Origin: Rhodococcus sp. X156
GTDB taxonomy: Bacteria > Actinomycetota > Actinomycetes > Mycobacteriales > Mycobacteriaceae
Direction of reading: 5' to 3'
NCBI RefSeq assembly: GCF_004006015.1
Contig: NZ_CP034766.1
Coordinates: 124,001-188,000, forward strand
DNA: 64,000 nucleotides
Of this stretch, positions 1-10,139 are shown piece by piece. The notes beneath the pieces were generated by a model. It saw only the letters and a list, made by a program, of their open reading frames with translations, was not told where the DNA came from and made no database searches. Within the stretch, counting starts at the first letter, position 1, and each line of letters begins with the position of its first letter. The position numbers were made by a program, and so were the translations under genes.

Positions 1-2
1 AA

Positions 3-958
3 GCCCTCGGGGTCACGCTGGGCATGCCGTACGGCGGCTTCCTGGACTTCGCCAACGCTCGCAGTCAGTCGCTCTTCGCTGTCCTCGTGCTCGCCGGCGT
101 GGCGGCGGTGCTGGTGTCTCGGCGAGGTCTCGCGCTCGGCGTGGTGTGGGCGGTCTGGTCGGCTGTGCTGCTCGCCTTTCTTGCCGGGGCGGCAGTGCCT
201 GGTCTGGCCACGGTGACCGGAGTCTTCTACAGCAGCTACGTCCGCATCTCCGGTGTCCTTGGCCCGTTTCAGTGGCTCATGGTCGGTGTTGCAGTCACGA
301 CAGCCGCCTGCCTGCTGGTTCGAGCCGCGGAACGAGTCGTTCGGGACGGCAGTCGGGCTGCGAGGGTGATACGGCCACGGCCCGGGACTGCTGTCGTCAC
401 CGCCCTGGTGCTGGGACTGGTGCTGCTCGCCGCCACGGGGGGTACCGCGCCACCAACGGATCGGCACTCGCGGGTCGCTACGCACAGCCAGACTTCACCA
501 GGGTGGACGGAGACGATCGTGCGGCGATCGCCTGGATGGTGGAGCGCGTGCAGCCCGGAGAGCGGGTGATGAACAGCGCCAACGACGGGTCGACCTACCT
601 CTACGTCTACGACGGCATTCCCGTGGTCAACGTCTCGCCGCTTGGCAGCGGCCGCCCCGACACCGACACCCTGCTCGCCCGTTTCAACCGCCTGGACACC
701 GACCAGGACGTGCGCCGGATCGTTCGGGACCTCGACATCCGCTGGGTCTACGTCGACGCAGAGGCTCCAGGGATCGGTGTGGTGCAAGGCGGATACCCCT
801 GGTACACGGGCCCGAGCCCGTTCACCCTCGCCCCAGGCTTGACCGGGCTCGACGCGGTGACTGGGCTCGATCGCCGGTTCACCAGCGGGTCGGTCTCGGT
901 GTACGAGGTGGACCCGTCCCTCCTGGCGCCAGCTGCTGGTGGCGTGGACGGTCCCTGA
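3..958 (+). pseudogene. DUF6541-like integral membrane protein, 3' part, with apparent frameshift
   Basis: The gene starts upstream of the window. Up to about position 436 the reading frame encodes several hydrophobic segments (for example LFAVLVLAGVAAVLV and AVVTALVLGLVLLAA). From about 443 the sense continues in another frame as a soluble tail (GYRATNGSALAGRYAQPDF, then ERVMNSANDGSTYLYVYDG) to the TGA at 956-958. A membrane core followed by an extracytoplasmic C-terminal domain fits the actinobacterial DUF6541 family of large membrane proteins, whose function is unknown to me. The two frames join at a run of six G (437-442); a seventh G would restore one continuous protein. The break is therefore a real 1-base deletion or a homopolymer sequencing error, and the error looks more likely because the tail shows no other damage. 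Confidence 0.6.
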
Positions 959-1044
959 TGCATCGGGCCGGGGGCGTCTGCGCACACGTGACACCCCTGT
1001 CCGCGCGCACCGGCCCTCAGCCGCTAGGACGTCCGTTACCCTAG

Positions 1045-2286
<1,242 letters not shown>

Positions 2287-2293
2287 TCTACAG

Positions 2294-4204
2294 ATGACCG
2301 CCACCCAACAGCTCACCGACACCACCGAGTCCACCCAGGCGGTGTCCTTGCTGCAGCGCGTCATCCTTCCGCGCAGCGGCGACCCGCTCGACCTGCGGGC
2401 GCTCTACCTGGACGAGGACGAGACCAACCGCAAGCGCTCCCGGGCGCTGAGCCGCACTGCGCTGGAGCTGCCCGCGGAGTCCGAGGTGTCCTTCGCGACC
2501 TACTTCAACGCCTTCGCCGCCAGCTACTGGCGCCGCTGGACGGTGCTGGACAAGGTGGTGCTGCAGCTCAAGCTGAGCGGCAAGTGCCGGGTGGACGTCT
2601 ACCGGTCCAAGGCCGACGCCACCATCATCCACGCCGACGGCGCAGTCGTGACGGCCACGGACGACACCACCCTGGAGTTCGCGCTCGACCTGGCCCCGTT
2701 CGAGGACGGCGGCTGGCTGTGGTTCGACGTCACCACCGACGAGGGCACGGTCACGCTGCACGAGGCGGCCTGGTTCGCCGCCCAGGAGTCGTCGGTGCGC
2801 GCCTCGGTCGCCATCGGCATCACCACGTTCAACCGGCCGGACGACTGCGCCGCCGCGCTCAGCGCGATCGGTGAGGACCCCGCCGTGCTGGACCTCGTCG
2901 ACGCGGTCTTCGTCGCCGACCAGGGCAACCGCAAGGTGGTCGACGCCGCCGAGTTCCCCGCCGCAGCGGCGCAGCTCGGCGACCGCCTGCGCATCCACAA
3001 CCAGGGCAACCTCGGCGGCAGCGGCGGGTTCTCCCGCGGCATGTACGAAGCGCTGAACACCACCAGCTGCGAGCAGATCCTGCTGATGGACGACGACATC
3101 GTCATCGAGCCGGACAGCATCCTGCGGGCGGTGGCCTTCTCCCGGTTCACCGAGCGCCCCACGCTGGTGGGTGGGCAGATGCTCAACCTGCAGGCCCGCT
3201 CGCACCTGCACTCCATGGGCGAGGTCGTCGACCGCGACAAGTTCATGTGGCGCGCGGCCCCCAACGTCGAGTACGACCACGACTTCGCCAAGAAGAGCCT
3301 GCGCAACACCCCGCGCATGCACCGGCGCATCGACGTGGACTACAACGGCTGGTGGATGTGCCTCATCCCGCGCGCGGTGGCCGAGGAGCTCGGGCTGCCG
3401 CTGCCGCTGTTCATCAAGTGGGACGACGCCGAGTACGGCCTGCGCGCGGGCAAGGCCGGCTACCCGACCGCCACACTGCCCGGCGTGGCCATCTGGCACA
3501 TGCCCTGGTCGGACAAGGACGACGCCACCGACTGGCAGGCCTATTTCCACCTGCGCAACCGCCTGGTGGTTGCCTCGCTGTACAGCAAGTACAAGCGCGG
3601 CGGCGGGATGATCCAGCACAGCATGAAGAGCACCATCAAGCACCTGCTGTCGCTGGAGTACTCCACCGTGGCCCTGCAGAACCTGGCCATCCGCGACTTC
3701 CTGGCGGGCCCGGACGCGCTGTTCGACCAGCTGCCCACCGCGCTCGGCGAGGTCCGCTCGGCCCGGTCGGAGTTCGACGACGGCAAGGTGCTGGCCTCCT
3801 CTCGGGCGCTGCCCCTGCCGTCCATGGACGCGGTCAAGGCTGAGCGCTTCCTCAAGCCGCCGACCAACCCGGTGACCATCGGCGCCACCCTCGCCGCCTC
3901 GCTGGTGCACAACGTGCTGCCGGTCAAGGAGGAGCACCACCACAACCCGCAGCTGAACATCGCTGCCCAGGATGCGCGGTGGTTCCTGCTCGCGCGCCTG
4001 GACGGTGCGACGGTGGCCACTGCCGACGGCCGCGGGGTGGCCTACCGCAAGCGCAACCCCAAGACGTTCTGGAAGCTGCTGGGGGAGTCGGTGCGTGCCC
4101 ACGCCGAGCTGCGTCGGGAGTTCCCGCGGCTGAGCAAGACCTACCGCCAGGGTCTGCCTGCACTGACCTCCCACGAGTCCTGGCGTCGCATCTTCAATGG
4201 CTGA
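2294..4204 (+). CDS. glfT2: Galactofuranosyltransferase GlfT2
   Basis: This processive bifunctional beta-1,5/1,6-galactofuranosyltransferase (GT2 fold) polymerises the galactan on a decaprenyl-linked primer at the inner face of the membrane. The start is ATG 2294, 7 bases after the glf stop, giving 636 residues against 637 in M. tuberculosis; an upstream in-frame extension inside glf is not used. An N-terminal beta-barrel-like domain (about 1-150) precedes the GT-A domain. The metal and donor site is D266-D268 (LLMDDDIVIEPDS), followed by the acceptor and catalytic segment FIKWDDAEYGLR and the metal-binding His in AIWHMPWSDKDD. The downstream acyltransferase overlaps it by 8 bases, so the two are probably translationally coupled. 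Confidence 0.96.
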   Translation: MTATQQLTDTTESTQAVSLLQRVILPRSGDPLDLRALYLDEDETNRKRSRALSRTALELPAESEVSFATYFNAFAASYWRRWTVLDKVVLQLKLSGKCRVDVYRSKADATIIHADGAVVTATDDTTLEFALDLAPFEDGGWLWFDVTTDEGTVTLHEAAWFAAQESSVRASVAIGITTFNRPDDCAAALSAIGEDPAVLDLVDAVFVADQGNRKVVDAAEFPAAAAQLGDRLRIHNQGNLGGSGGFSRGMYEALNTTSCEQILLMDDDIVIEPDSILRAVAFSRFTERPTLVGGQMLNLQARSHLHSMGEVVDRDKFMWRAAPNVEYDHDFAKKSLRNTPRMHRRIDVDYNGWWMCLIPRAVAEELGLPLPLFIKWDDAEYGLRAGKAGYPTATLPGVAIWHMPWSDKDDATDWQAYFHLRNRLVVASLYSKYKRGGGMIQHSMKSTIKHLLSLEYSTVALQNLAIRDFLAGPDALFDQLPTALGEVRSARSEFDDGKVLASSRALPLPSMDAVKAERFLKPPTNPVTIGATLAASLVHNVLPVKEEHHHNPQLNIAAQDARWFLLARLDGATVATADGRGVAYRKRNPKTFWKLLGESVRAHAELRREFPRLSKTYRQGLPALTSHESWRRIFNG

Positions 4205-5540
4205 CGACGCAATCGGGCAGGTTGCGGATCGTCCTCTCCAGGACCCCACGGCGGGCACCGGCACCCGGTCGGGCGGCAGTGCCCGGTCGCGCAGCGGAGG
4301 CCACTCCGGCAACCGCGCGCCTGCCGGCACCGCACAGCGCGCAGTGGCGCCCACGGGCACCGTCGGCGGTGGCGGGGAGATCCGCTCGCTGACCGGCCTG
4401 CGCATCGTCGCCGCGATGTGGGTGGTGGTGTTCCACTTCCAGTTCACCCCCGGCGACGCCTACACCCGCTTCTGGGAGCCGTTGCGCCCGATCGTGTCCT
4501 CCGGGGCGCTCGGTGTGGACCTGTTCTACGTGCTCAGCGGGTTCGTGATCACGCTCACCTACCTGACCAAGGTGGGCCCGCGGCTGCGGGTGCGGGCGGC
4601 ACTGGTGTTCCTGTGGGCCCGGATCTGCCGGATCTGGCCGGTCTACGCCACCGTCACCACGCTGTTCCTGGGCTGGCTGCTCTACAAGCAGACCCGGGTG
4701 ACCGACGGCTACCTGGCTTACCAGACGGTCCAGCCCGACCTGACCGTGTGGAGCTACCTGCAGCAGCTGCTCATGGTGCAGCTGTGGACCCAGCCGTACT
4801 TCGACGGCGTCTCCTTCGTCGGCCCGGCCTGGTCGATCAGCGCGGAGTGGGCCGCCTACCTCGCCTTCCCGCTGCTGGTGCTGGTGCTCTACCGGGTCCG
4901 CCGGCTGCCCGCCCCGGTGCTGGGGGCGCTCGCGGTGGCCGTCATGGTCCCCTTCGCCTACCTCAGCTACACCGGCGAGGAGGCCGGTCTGCGCTATGCC
5001 TGGCTGCTGCGGATCAGCTGTGGCTTCCTGGCCGGTGCCCTGACCTACCTGGCGGTCCGCAACGTGGGCGCGGCCTCCCGGCTGCGCCGCTACGCCCCGC
5101 TGCTGACCGCGATCGCCCTGGTGGAGATCGTCCTCGGCCTGCTGTGGGCCTCCTGGCGCGCGCCCCAGGGCGGCTACGGCGGAGTCGTCGTGGTGATGTT
5201 CCCGGTGGTCGTCGCCGGCCTCGCGCTGCACCAGACCGGTCTGGCCAAGGTGCTGGCGCACCCGTGGATGGTGCACGGGGGCCGGATCTCCTTCAGCATC
5301 TACCTGGTGCACGTGCCGGTGTTCGAGATCTTCTGGACGGAGATGGCTCTGCGACCGCCCCTGGCCCCCGGCACCGCGCTGGCCACCTTCCTCATTCCGC
5401 AGGTGCTGCTGCTGGTGGTGCTGCTGGGTCACCTCTTCTACCGCTTCGTGGAGGAGCCGGCCCGGGTGTGGCTGCGCCGACACGGGCCGAAGTCGTCCTC
5501 GGTGCGGGTCACGCCGGTACCCGTGGCGGCAGGGCCGTGA
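4197..5540 (+). CDS. AT3 (OafA-type) membrane O-acyltransferase inside the galactan operon
   Basis: This 447-residue acyltransferase-3 family protein has a disordered, Gly/Thr/Ala-rich N-terminus of about 60 residues and then about ten membrane segments. It keeps the family's R-X10-H signature (R69 to H80, in LRIVAAMWVVVFH) and the following GVDLFYVLSGFVIT segment. Members move acyl groups from a cytoplasmic donor onto extracytoplasmic sugars. It overlaps glfT2 by 8 bases and the next gene by 4, so it is cotranscribed with galactan and arabinan precursor genes. M. tuberculosis has no acyltransferase at this spot. By inference it decorates arabinogalactan or a lipid-linked intermediate, for example by succinylation or acetylation; the actual acceptor cannot be read from sequence. 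Confidence 0.85.
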   Translation: MADDAIGQVADRPLQDPTAGTGTRSGGSARSRSGGHSGNRAPAGTAQRAVAPTGTVGGGGEIRSLTGLRIVAAMWVVVFHFQFTPGDAYTRFWEPLRPIVSSGALGVDLFYVLSGFVITLTYLTKVGPRLRVRAALVFLWARICRIWPVYATVTTLFLGWLLYKQTRVTDGYLAYQTVQPDLTVWSYLQQLLMVQLWTQPYFDGVSFVGPAWSISAEWAAYLAFPLLVLVLYRVRRLPAPVLGALAVAVMVPFAYLSYTGEEAGLRYAWLLRISCGFLAGALTYLAVRNVGAASRLRRYAPLLTAIALVEIVLGLLWASWRAPQGGYGGVVVVMFPVVVAGLALHQTGLAKVLAHPWMVHGGRISFSIYLVHVPVFEIFWTEMALRPPLAPGTALATFLIPQVLLLVVLLGHLFYRFVEEPARVWLRRHGPKSSSVRVTPVPVAAGP

Positions 5541-6061
5541 GCGCCGTCGAGGTCCGCGCGCTGGCCGCGGTGCAGCGGAACCTGGCCCACCGGCCTGGTG
5601 TGCTCGCCGGCGCCCGGGCGATGTCGCACTTCGGTGAGCACGCGCTGGGCTGGGTGGCGCTGGCTGGCGCCGGCGCCGTGCTGGACCGGCCCCGCCGGGC
5701 TCAGTGGGCCAGCGCCGCGGTGGGGGCGGTCGGCGCCCACGCGGTCTCCATCGCCGTCAAGCGGGTGGTCCGTCGTCCCCGGCCCGACCACCCGTCGGTG
5801 CGCGTGGGCGTCTCCACGCCCAGCAAGCTCAGCTTCCCGTCCTCGCACGCCACGTCCACCGCGGCCGCTGCCGTGCTGCTGGGCCGGCTCACCGGCCTGC
5901 CGCTGCCGGCGCTGCTGGTGCCACCGATGCTGCTGTCCCGGCTGGTCCTGGGCGTGCACTACCCCTCCGACGTGCTCGTGGGTGCTGCCCTGGGCGCGGC
6001 TACCGCCCAAGCGCTCCTCACGGCGCAAGATCGACATGGCTTTCCAGGAGGAGATCGATGA
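5537..6061 (+). CDS. PAP2-family phosphatase (Rv3807c-like), decaprenylphosphoryl-5-phosphoribose phosphatase candidate
   Basis: The 174-residue membrane phosphatase starts at GTG 5537, overlapping the acyltransferase stop by 4 bases. All three PAP2 motifs are present: K75 with PRP at 81-83 (KRVVRRPRP), SSH at 102-104 (FPSSHAT), and SR...HYPSD with H141 and D145. Its place immediately before ubiA matches Rv3807c, which is proposed to remove the 5-phosphate from decaprenylphosphoryl-5-phosphoribose to give the substrate of DprE1/DprE2. That assignment rests on family and context. Confidence 0.88.
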   Translation: MSAVEVRALAAVQRNLAHRPGVLAGARAMSHFGEHALGWVALAGAGAVLDRPRRAQWASAAVGAVGAHAVSIAVKRVVRRPRPDHPSVRVGVSTPSKLSFPSSHATSTAAAAVLLGRLTGLPLPALLVPPMLLSRLVLGVHYPSDVLVGAALGAATAQALLTAQDRHGFPGGDR

Positions 6062-6969
6062 GCACACCAGACACCACTGTCACGGGCCCACCCACCGCCC
6101 CGATGTCGCTGCCCGCCGGCCTGCTCAAGGCTGTCCGACCGAGGCAGTGGGTGAAGAACGTCCTGGTGCTGGCGGCGCCGGTCGCCGCAGGCAAGGTCGG
6201 CGAGCTGTCGATCCTCGGCGACGCCGCGATCGCCTTCCTGGCGTTCTGCCTGGCCGCGTCCGGCGTCTACCTCGTCAACGACGCGATGGACGTGGACGCC
6301 GACCGTGCCCACCCGCGCAAGCGCCACCGGCCCATCGCGGCCGGTGTGGTTCCGGTGCGCCTGGCCTACGTGCTGGCGGTGGTGCTGCTGCTGGCCAGCA
6401 TGGCGCTGTCGCTGGTGGCGTCCTGGGAGCTGCTGGTGGTGATCGCGGTCTACGTGGCCGTGCAGCTGGCGTACTGCTTCGGGCTCAAGCACCAGCCCGT
6501 GCTGGACATCTGCATCGTGGCCTCGGGCTTCCTGCTGCGGGCCATCGCCGGTGGCGTGGCGGCCGGTCTGGAGCTGTCGCAGTGGTTCCTGCTGGTGGCG
6601 GCCTTCGGCTCGCTGTTCATGGTCTCCGGCAAGCGCTACGCCGAGATGCGGGTGGCCGAGCAGACGGGCGGCAAGATCCGCAAGTCGCTGGAGAGCTACA
6701 CCTCCACCTACCTGCGCTTCGTCTGGACCATGTCGGCCACCGCGGTGATCCTGTCCTACGGGTTGTGGGCCTTCCAGCTCAACGAGACCAGCGACTCGGT
6801 CTGGTCGGTCATCTCGATGGTGCCGTTCACCGTCGCCGTGCTGCGCTACGCCGTGGACGTCGACGGCGGCGTGGCGGGGGAGCCCGAGGAGATCGCGCTG
6901 CGCGACCGGGTCCTGCAGGTGCTCGCGGTCGCGTGGCTCGTCGTGATTGGAATCTCTGTCTACGCATGA
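6058..6969 (+). CDS. ubiA: Decaprenyl-phosphate 5-phosphoribosyltransferase (UbiA superfamily)
   Basis: The enzyme transfers 5-phosphoribose from PRPP to decaprenyl phosphate, the first committed step to the arabinose donor DPA (Rv3806c family). The start is ATG 6058, overlapping the phosphatase stop by 4 bases, giving 303 residues with about nine membrane helices. The prenyltransferase aspartate motif is N74-D75-xx-D78-xxx-D82 followed by RAHPRKRHRPIAAG, the PRPP-specific variant of this family. A second conserved loop (SGKRYAEM, about residue 190) is present. In M. tuberculosis aftB and mycolyltransferase genes follow; here the cutinase-type gene comes next. Confidence 0.95.
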   Translation: MSTPDTTVTGPPTAPMSLPAGLLKAVRPRQWVKNVLVLAAPVAAGKVGELSILGDAAIAFLAFCLAASGVYLVNDAMDVDADRAHPRKRHRPIAAGVVPVRLAYVLAVVLLLASMALSLVASWELLVVIAVYVAVQLAYCFGLKHQPVLDICIVASGFLLRAIAGGVAAGLELSQWFLLVAAFGSLFMVSGKRYAEMRVAEQTGGKIRKSLESYTSTYLRFVWTMSATAVILSYGLWAFQLNETSDSVWSVISMVPFTVAVLRYAVDVDGGVAGEPEEIALRDRVLQVLAVAWLVVIGISVYA

Positions 6970-7076
6970 CCGGGGGCTTCGACCGGTAACGTGCTCAGGC
7001 TGAGCCCCAGAACTGCGCCGCTGCCCCACCCGCGGTCAGCTCGGGTGTTCGCCGCAAGCAGGAGGAGGTCCGGTCA

Positions 7077-7991
7077 ATGAGCAACGCCTACCAGCCGCGG
7101 AAGCGGCGCTGGGGCATCTGGCTCGTGGTGCTGGTGGCACTGGTGGTGGTCGGCTCGGTCCTCACCCGGCTGCCCGGGTCGGGTCCCGACATGCCCGAGG
7201 TTGCGCCGGGCCCGGGTTCCACCGCCACCCAGCCGCCGGGGTCCTCCGCCCAGCCGCCGGCGACCTCGGTCAAGCCGGCCGGCTGTCCTGACGTGCAGGT
7301 GGTGTTCGTGCCGGGCACCTACGAGACCAACCCGGGGGCCAACCCTGGTGCGCCTGCGGGCCTGCTCGCCGCGGTCGCCAACCCGCTCACCGCGCGGTTC
7401 GGCGGGGACGCCGGCCGGGTGAGCACCTACTTCGTGCCGTACCTGGCGCAGTTCAACAACCCGACGCCCTACCTGGCGAGCGAGCAGGACGGGGTGCGGG
7501 CCGCCCGGGCAGCCATCGCCGAGACCACCAAGCGCTGTGCCACCACCAAGTTCGCGCTGGTCGGCTTCTCCCAGGGGGCGGCCGTGGCCGGCGACCTGGC
7601 TGCCGAGATCGGCCAGGGCGGTGCGGTGATCCCACCGGAGAAGCTGATCGGAGTGGGTCTGGTGTCCGACCCCAACCGCAACGGTGCCGCGGACCGGCTC
7701 ATCGGTCCGGCGGTTGCCGGCGCCGGCCTGGGCGGGCCGAGGCCGAAGGGCTTTGGCGCGGTGGGGGACCGGGTGGTCACCTTCTGCGCTCCCGGCGACC
7801 TGATCTGCGCGACCCCGCCGAGTGCAACCAACCTCGCCAACCTGCCTGCGACGCTCGCGCTGGTGGGTCAGTACATGCAGAGCAACGTTCACTCGTCCTA
7901 CGCGACGTACAAGGTGGAAGGCGCAACGTCTGCCACCCAGTGGCTGGCCGGATGGCTTGCCGCGCGCGTGGAGGAGGTGCCCAAGGGCTGA
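7077..7991 (+). CDS. Cutinase-like envelope phospholipase/thioesterase (Culp6, Rv3802c-like)
   Basis: The 304-residue protein starts at ATG 7077 behind a strong ribosome site (GGAGGAGG, 7061-7068). A single hydrophobic segment (about residues 13-30) anchors it and a Pro/Ser-rich linker leads to the cutinase-fold domain. The catalytic triad is S165 in GFSQG, an Asp in APGDLIC and a His in NVHSSY, with paired cysteines as in cutinases. Rv3802c is an essential envelope phospholipase A/thioesterase encoded beside fadD32-pks13-accD4, and the same neighbourhood is kept here. It probably acts on mycolate-containing or phospholipid substrates in the outer envelope. Confidence 0.93.
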   Translation: MSNAYQPRKRRWGIWLVVLVALVVVGSVLTRLPGSGPDMPEVAPGPGSTATQPPGSSAQPPATSVKPAGCPDVQVVFVPGTYETNPGANPGAPAGLLAAVANPLTARFGGDAGRVSTYFVPYLAQFNNPTPYLASEQDGVRAARAAIAETTKRCATTKFALVGFSQGAAVAGDLAAEIGQGGAVIPPEKLIGVGLVSDPNRNGAADRLIGPAVAGAGLGGPRPKGFGAVGDRVVTFCAPGDLICATPPSATNLANLPATLALVGQYMQSNVHSSYATYKVEGATSATQWLAGWLAARVEEVPKG

Positions 7992-7995
7992 TCTG

Positions 7996-8023
7996 TTGAC
8001 ATGATCGTCAGGAAACGTACGCT
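7996..8023 (+). promoter_or_regulatory. Predicted promoter for the fadD32-pks13-accD4 operon
   Basis: A perfect -35 TTGACA (7996-8001) is followed after 16 bases by TACGCT (8018-8023), an acceptable actinobacterial TAnnnT -10 element. It starts just after the cutinase stop and would give a 5' leader of about 230 bases before fadD32. The 267-base gap 7992-8258 holds no other gene that I can see. Confidence 0.45.
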
Positions 8024-8258
8024 TCGGACACGCGACCGGCCCAGGCATACACCGGACGAACCTCACGGCCACTGCCGGGGTCCCGGGCCGTGGTGTGAGA
8101 CCGCTGTAACATACCGCGGGGCGTTCGCGCGGGGGTCAAGTCAAGCAACGGTGCGGTCCGCCGCGCCGCAACGCTGAGCGACCTTACGGGCCCAGAGCCG
8201 GGCAACAGGGAGCCAGCGTCGCGCCGACATTCGCGAGCAGCTCGATCGAGGAGGTTCC

Positions 8259-10139
8259 ATGACGGGTCACTTGTCCGTTCAGGATACGAACGACGGCGGG
8301 TCCGAGGTTCAGGCCCTGACAGGTGGTGACCTGGTGGCCGGGCTCTCCCGCGGCACCGTGGTGGACCACCTGGAGGCGATGACCGCTGCGCGCGGCGACG
8401 CGCCCTCCTTCACCACTGTGGACTACTCCACCGAGGCGGACGGTACCCGGACCACCCTGACCTTCGCCGAGCTCGGCGTGCGGGTGCGCGCCGTGGCCGC
8501 GCGCCTGCAGCAGGTGGCCGAGCCCGGCGCGCGGGTGGCCATCCTCGCGCCCCAGGGCATGGAGTACATCGTCGGCTTCTTCGCCGCCGTCCACGCTGGC
8601 CTGGTCGCGGTGCCGCTGTTCGACCCGGAGGAGCCGGGGCACTCCGACCGGCTGCACGCCGTGCTCGGCGATTGCGCGCCCACGGTGGTGCTCACCTCCA
8701 CCTCGGCCGCACCGGGGGTGCGAGCCTTCTTCAAGGCGGTGCCCGCCGCGCAGCGTCCCCGCACCATCGCCGTCGACGGGGTGCCGGACTCCCTGGCCCA
8801 GTCCTGGACCGCCCCGGAGCTGGACCGCAGCTCGATCGCCTACCTGCAGTACACGTCCGGTTCCACCCGGGTGCCCGCCGGCGTGGAGATCACTCACGGC
8901 GGCGTGCTCACCAACGTCATGCAGATGGTCACCAGCTTCGAGGTCCCGCCGGAGACCGGGCGAGGCGTCAGCTGGTTGCCGCTGTTCCACGACATGGGCC
9001 TGCTCGTGGTGATCATCCCGGCGATGATCGGCCGCCCCTGCGCGGTGATGACCCCGCGGGCGTTCGTGCAGCGTCCGCTGCGGTGGATCAAGCTGCTGGC
9101 CGAGGCGCCCGGCGTGATCGCCGCGGCACCGGACTTCGCCTACGAGCACGCCGCCCGCCGGGGCCGCCCGCCCGAGGGTGCCGATCTCGACCTCAGCGGG
9201 GTCGTCGCGCTGATCAACGGCAGCGAGCCGGTGCGGCCGTCCTCGCTGCAGCAGTTCCAGGACGCCTTCGGCCCCTACGGGCTGTCGCCGTACGCGCAGC
9301 GGCCCTCTTACGGCATGGCCGAGGCCACCCTGTTCGTGGCCGCCAGCACCGCTGGCCAGCCTCCGAGGGTCAGCCACTTCGACCGCGACCAGCTCGGTGC
9401 CGGCAAGGCGGTCGAGGTGGCCGCCGACGCGCCTGCGGCCAGCATGTACGTCGCCGTCGGGGACATGTCGGTGGAGCAGGAGTCCCTCATCGTCGACCCG
9501 CAGACCTGCGAGGCGCTGCCGGACGGCTCCGTGGGCGAGATCTGGCTGCACGGGGAGAACATCGGCGCGGGCTACTACAACCGTGCCGAGGAGACCGAGC
9601 AGACCTTCCGCGCACTGGTGGCGGAGAGCACTGACGGCAGGCACTGGCTGCGCACCGGCGACCTGGGCACCGTCGTCGACGGCCAGCTCTACATCACCGG
9701 CCGGGCCAAGGACATGATCATCATCGGCGGGCGCAACCACTACCCGCAGGACGTGGAGTTCACGGCCACCGAGGCCAGCAAGGTGCTCCGCTCCGGCTTC
9801 GTGGCCGCGTTCTCGGTGCCCGCCGCCGACGGTGCCACCGGCTCGGCCGAGCAGCTGGTGGTGGTGGCCGAGCGGGCCTCCGGCCAGGGCAAGGCCGACC
9901 CCGAGCCGGCCATCGCCGCCGTGCGGGCCGCACTGGCGCAGCGGCACGGCCTCAGCGTGCGCGAGGTGCTGCTGCTGCCAGGGGGCTCGATCCCACGGAC
10001 CTCCAGTGGAAAGATCGCCCGACGAGCCTGCCGCCAGCAGTACCTCGACGGCACCCTGCGGGGTGCTCCCCGCCCCGGCGCGTTCCCGGACGTGCAGGAT
10101 GACACGCACGAGACGGAAGAGACACAGGTGACTGCATGA
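8259..10139 (+). CDS. fadD32: Long-chain fatty-acyl-AMP ligase FadD32
   Basis: FadD32 adenylates the very-long meromycolic acid and loads it onto the N-terminal ACP of Pks13. The 626-residue protein begins at ATG 8259 behind GAGGAGGT (8249-8256). It has the adenylate-forming fold with the P-loop-like YTSGSTRVPAGVEITH segment (about residue 200), the core GEIWLHGENIGAGYYN and RTGDLGTVVDGQLYITGRAKDMII motifs, and a C-terminal Lys region PRTSSGKIARR. The first two codons of pks13 overlap its end by 4 bases, so the two are coupled, as in mycobacteria. Confidence 0.96.
   Translation: MTGHLSVQDTNDGGSEVQALTGGDLVAGLSRGTVVDHLEAMTAARGDAPSFTTVDYSTEADGTRTTLTFAELGVRVRAVAARLQQVAEPGARVAILAPQGMEYIVGFFAAVHAGLVAVPLFDPEEPGHSDRLHAVLGDCAPTVVLTSTSAAPGVRAFFKAVPAAQRPRTIAVDGVPDSLAQSWTAPELDRSSIAYLQYTSGSTRVPAGVEITHGGVLTNVMQMVTSFEVPPETGRGVSWLPLFHDMGLLVVIIPAMIGRPCAVMTPRAFVQRPLRWIKLLAEAPGVIAAAPDFAYEHAARRGRPPEGADLDLSGVVALINGSEPVRPSSLQQFQDAFGPYGLSPYAQRPSYGMAEATLFVAASTAGQPPRVSHFDRDQLGAGKAVEVAADAPAASMYVAVGDMSVEQESLIVDPQTCEALPDGSVGEIWLHGENIGAGYYNRAEETEQTFRALVAESTDGRHWLRTGDLGTVVDGQLYITGRAKDMIIIGGRNHYPQDVEFTATEASKVLRSGFVAAFSVPAADGATGSAEQLVVVAERASGQGKADPEPAIAAVRAALAQRHGLSVREVLLLPGGSIPRTSSGKIARRACRQQYLDGTLRGAPRPGAFPDVQDDTHETEETQVTA

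Noticed and set aside
2288-4447. 719-codon minus-strand frame opposite glfT2
   Set aside because: Composition typical of an antisense shadow; glfT2 on the plus strand has all catalytic motifs.
4194-5483. 429-codon minus-strand frame opposite the acyltransferase
   Set aside because: Gln/His-rich product without a domain; the plus-strand gene has the AT3 catalytic motif and translational coupling.
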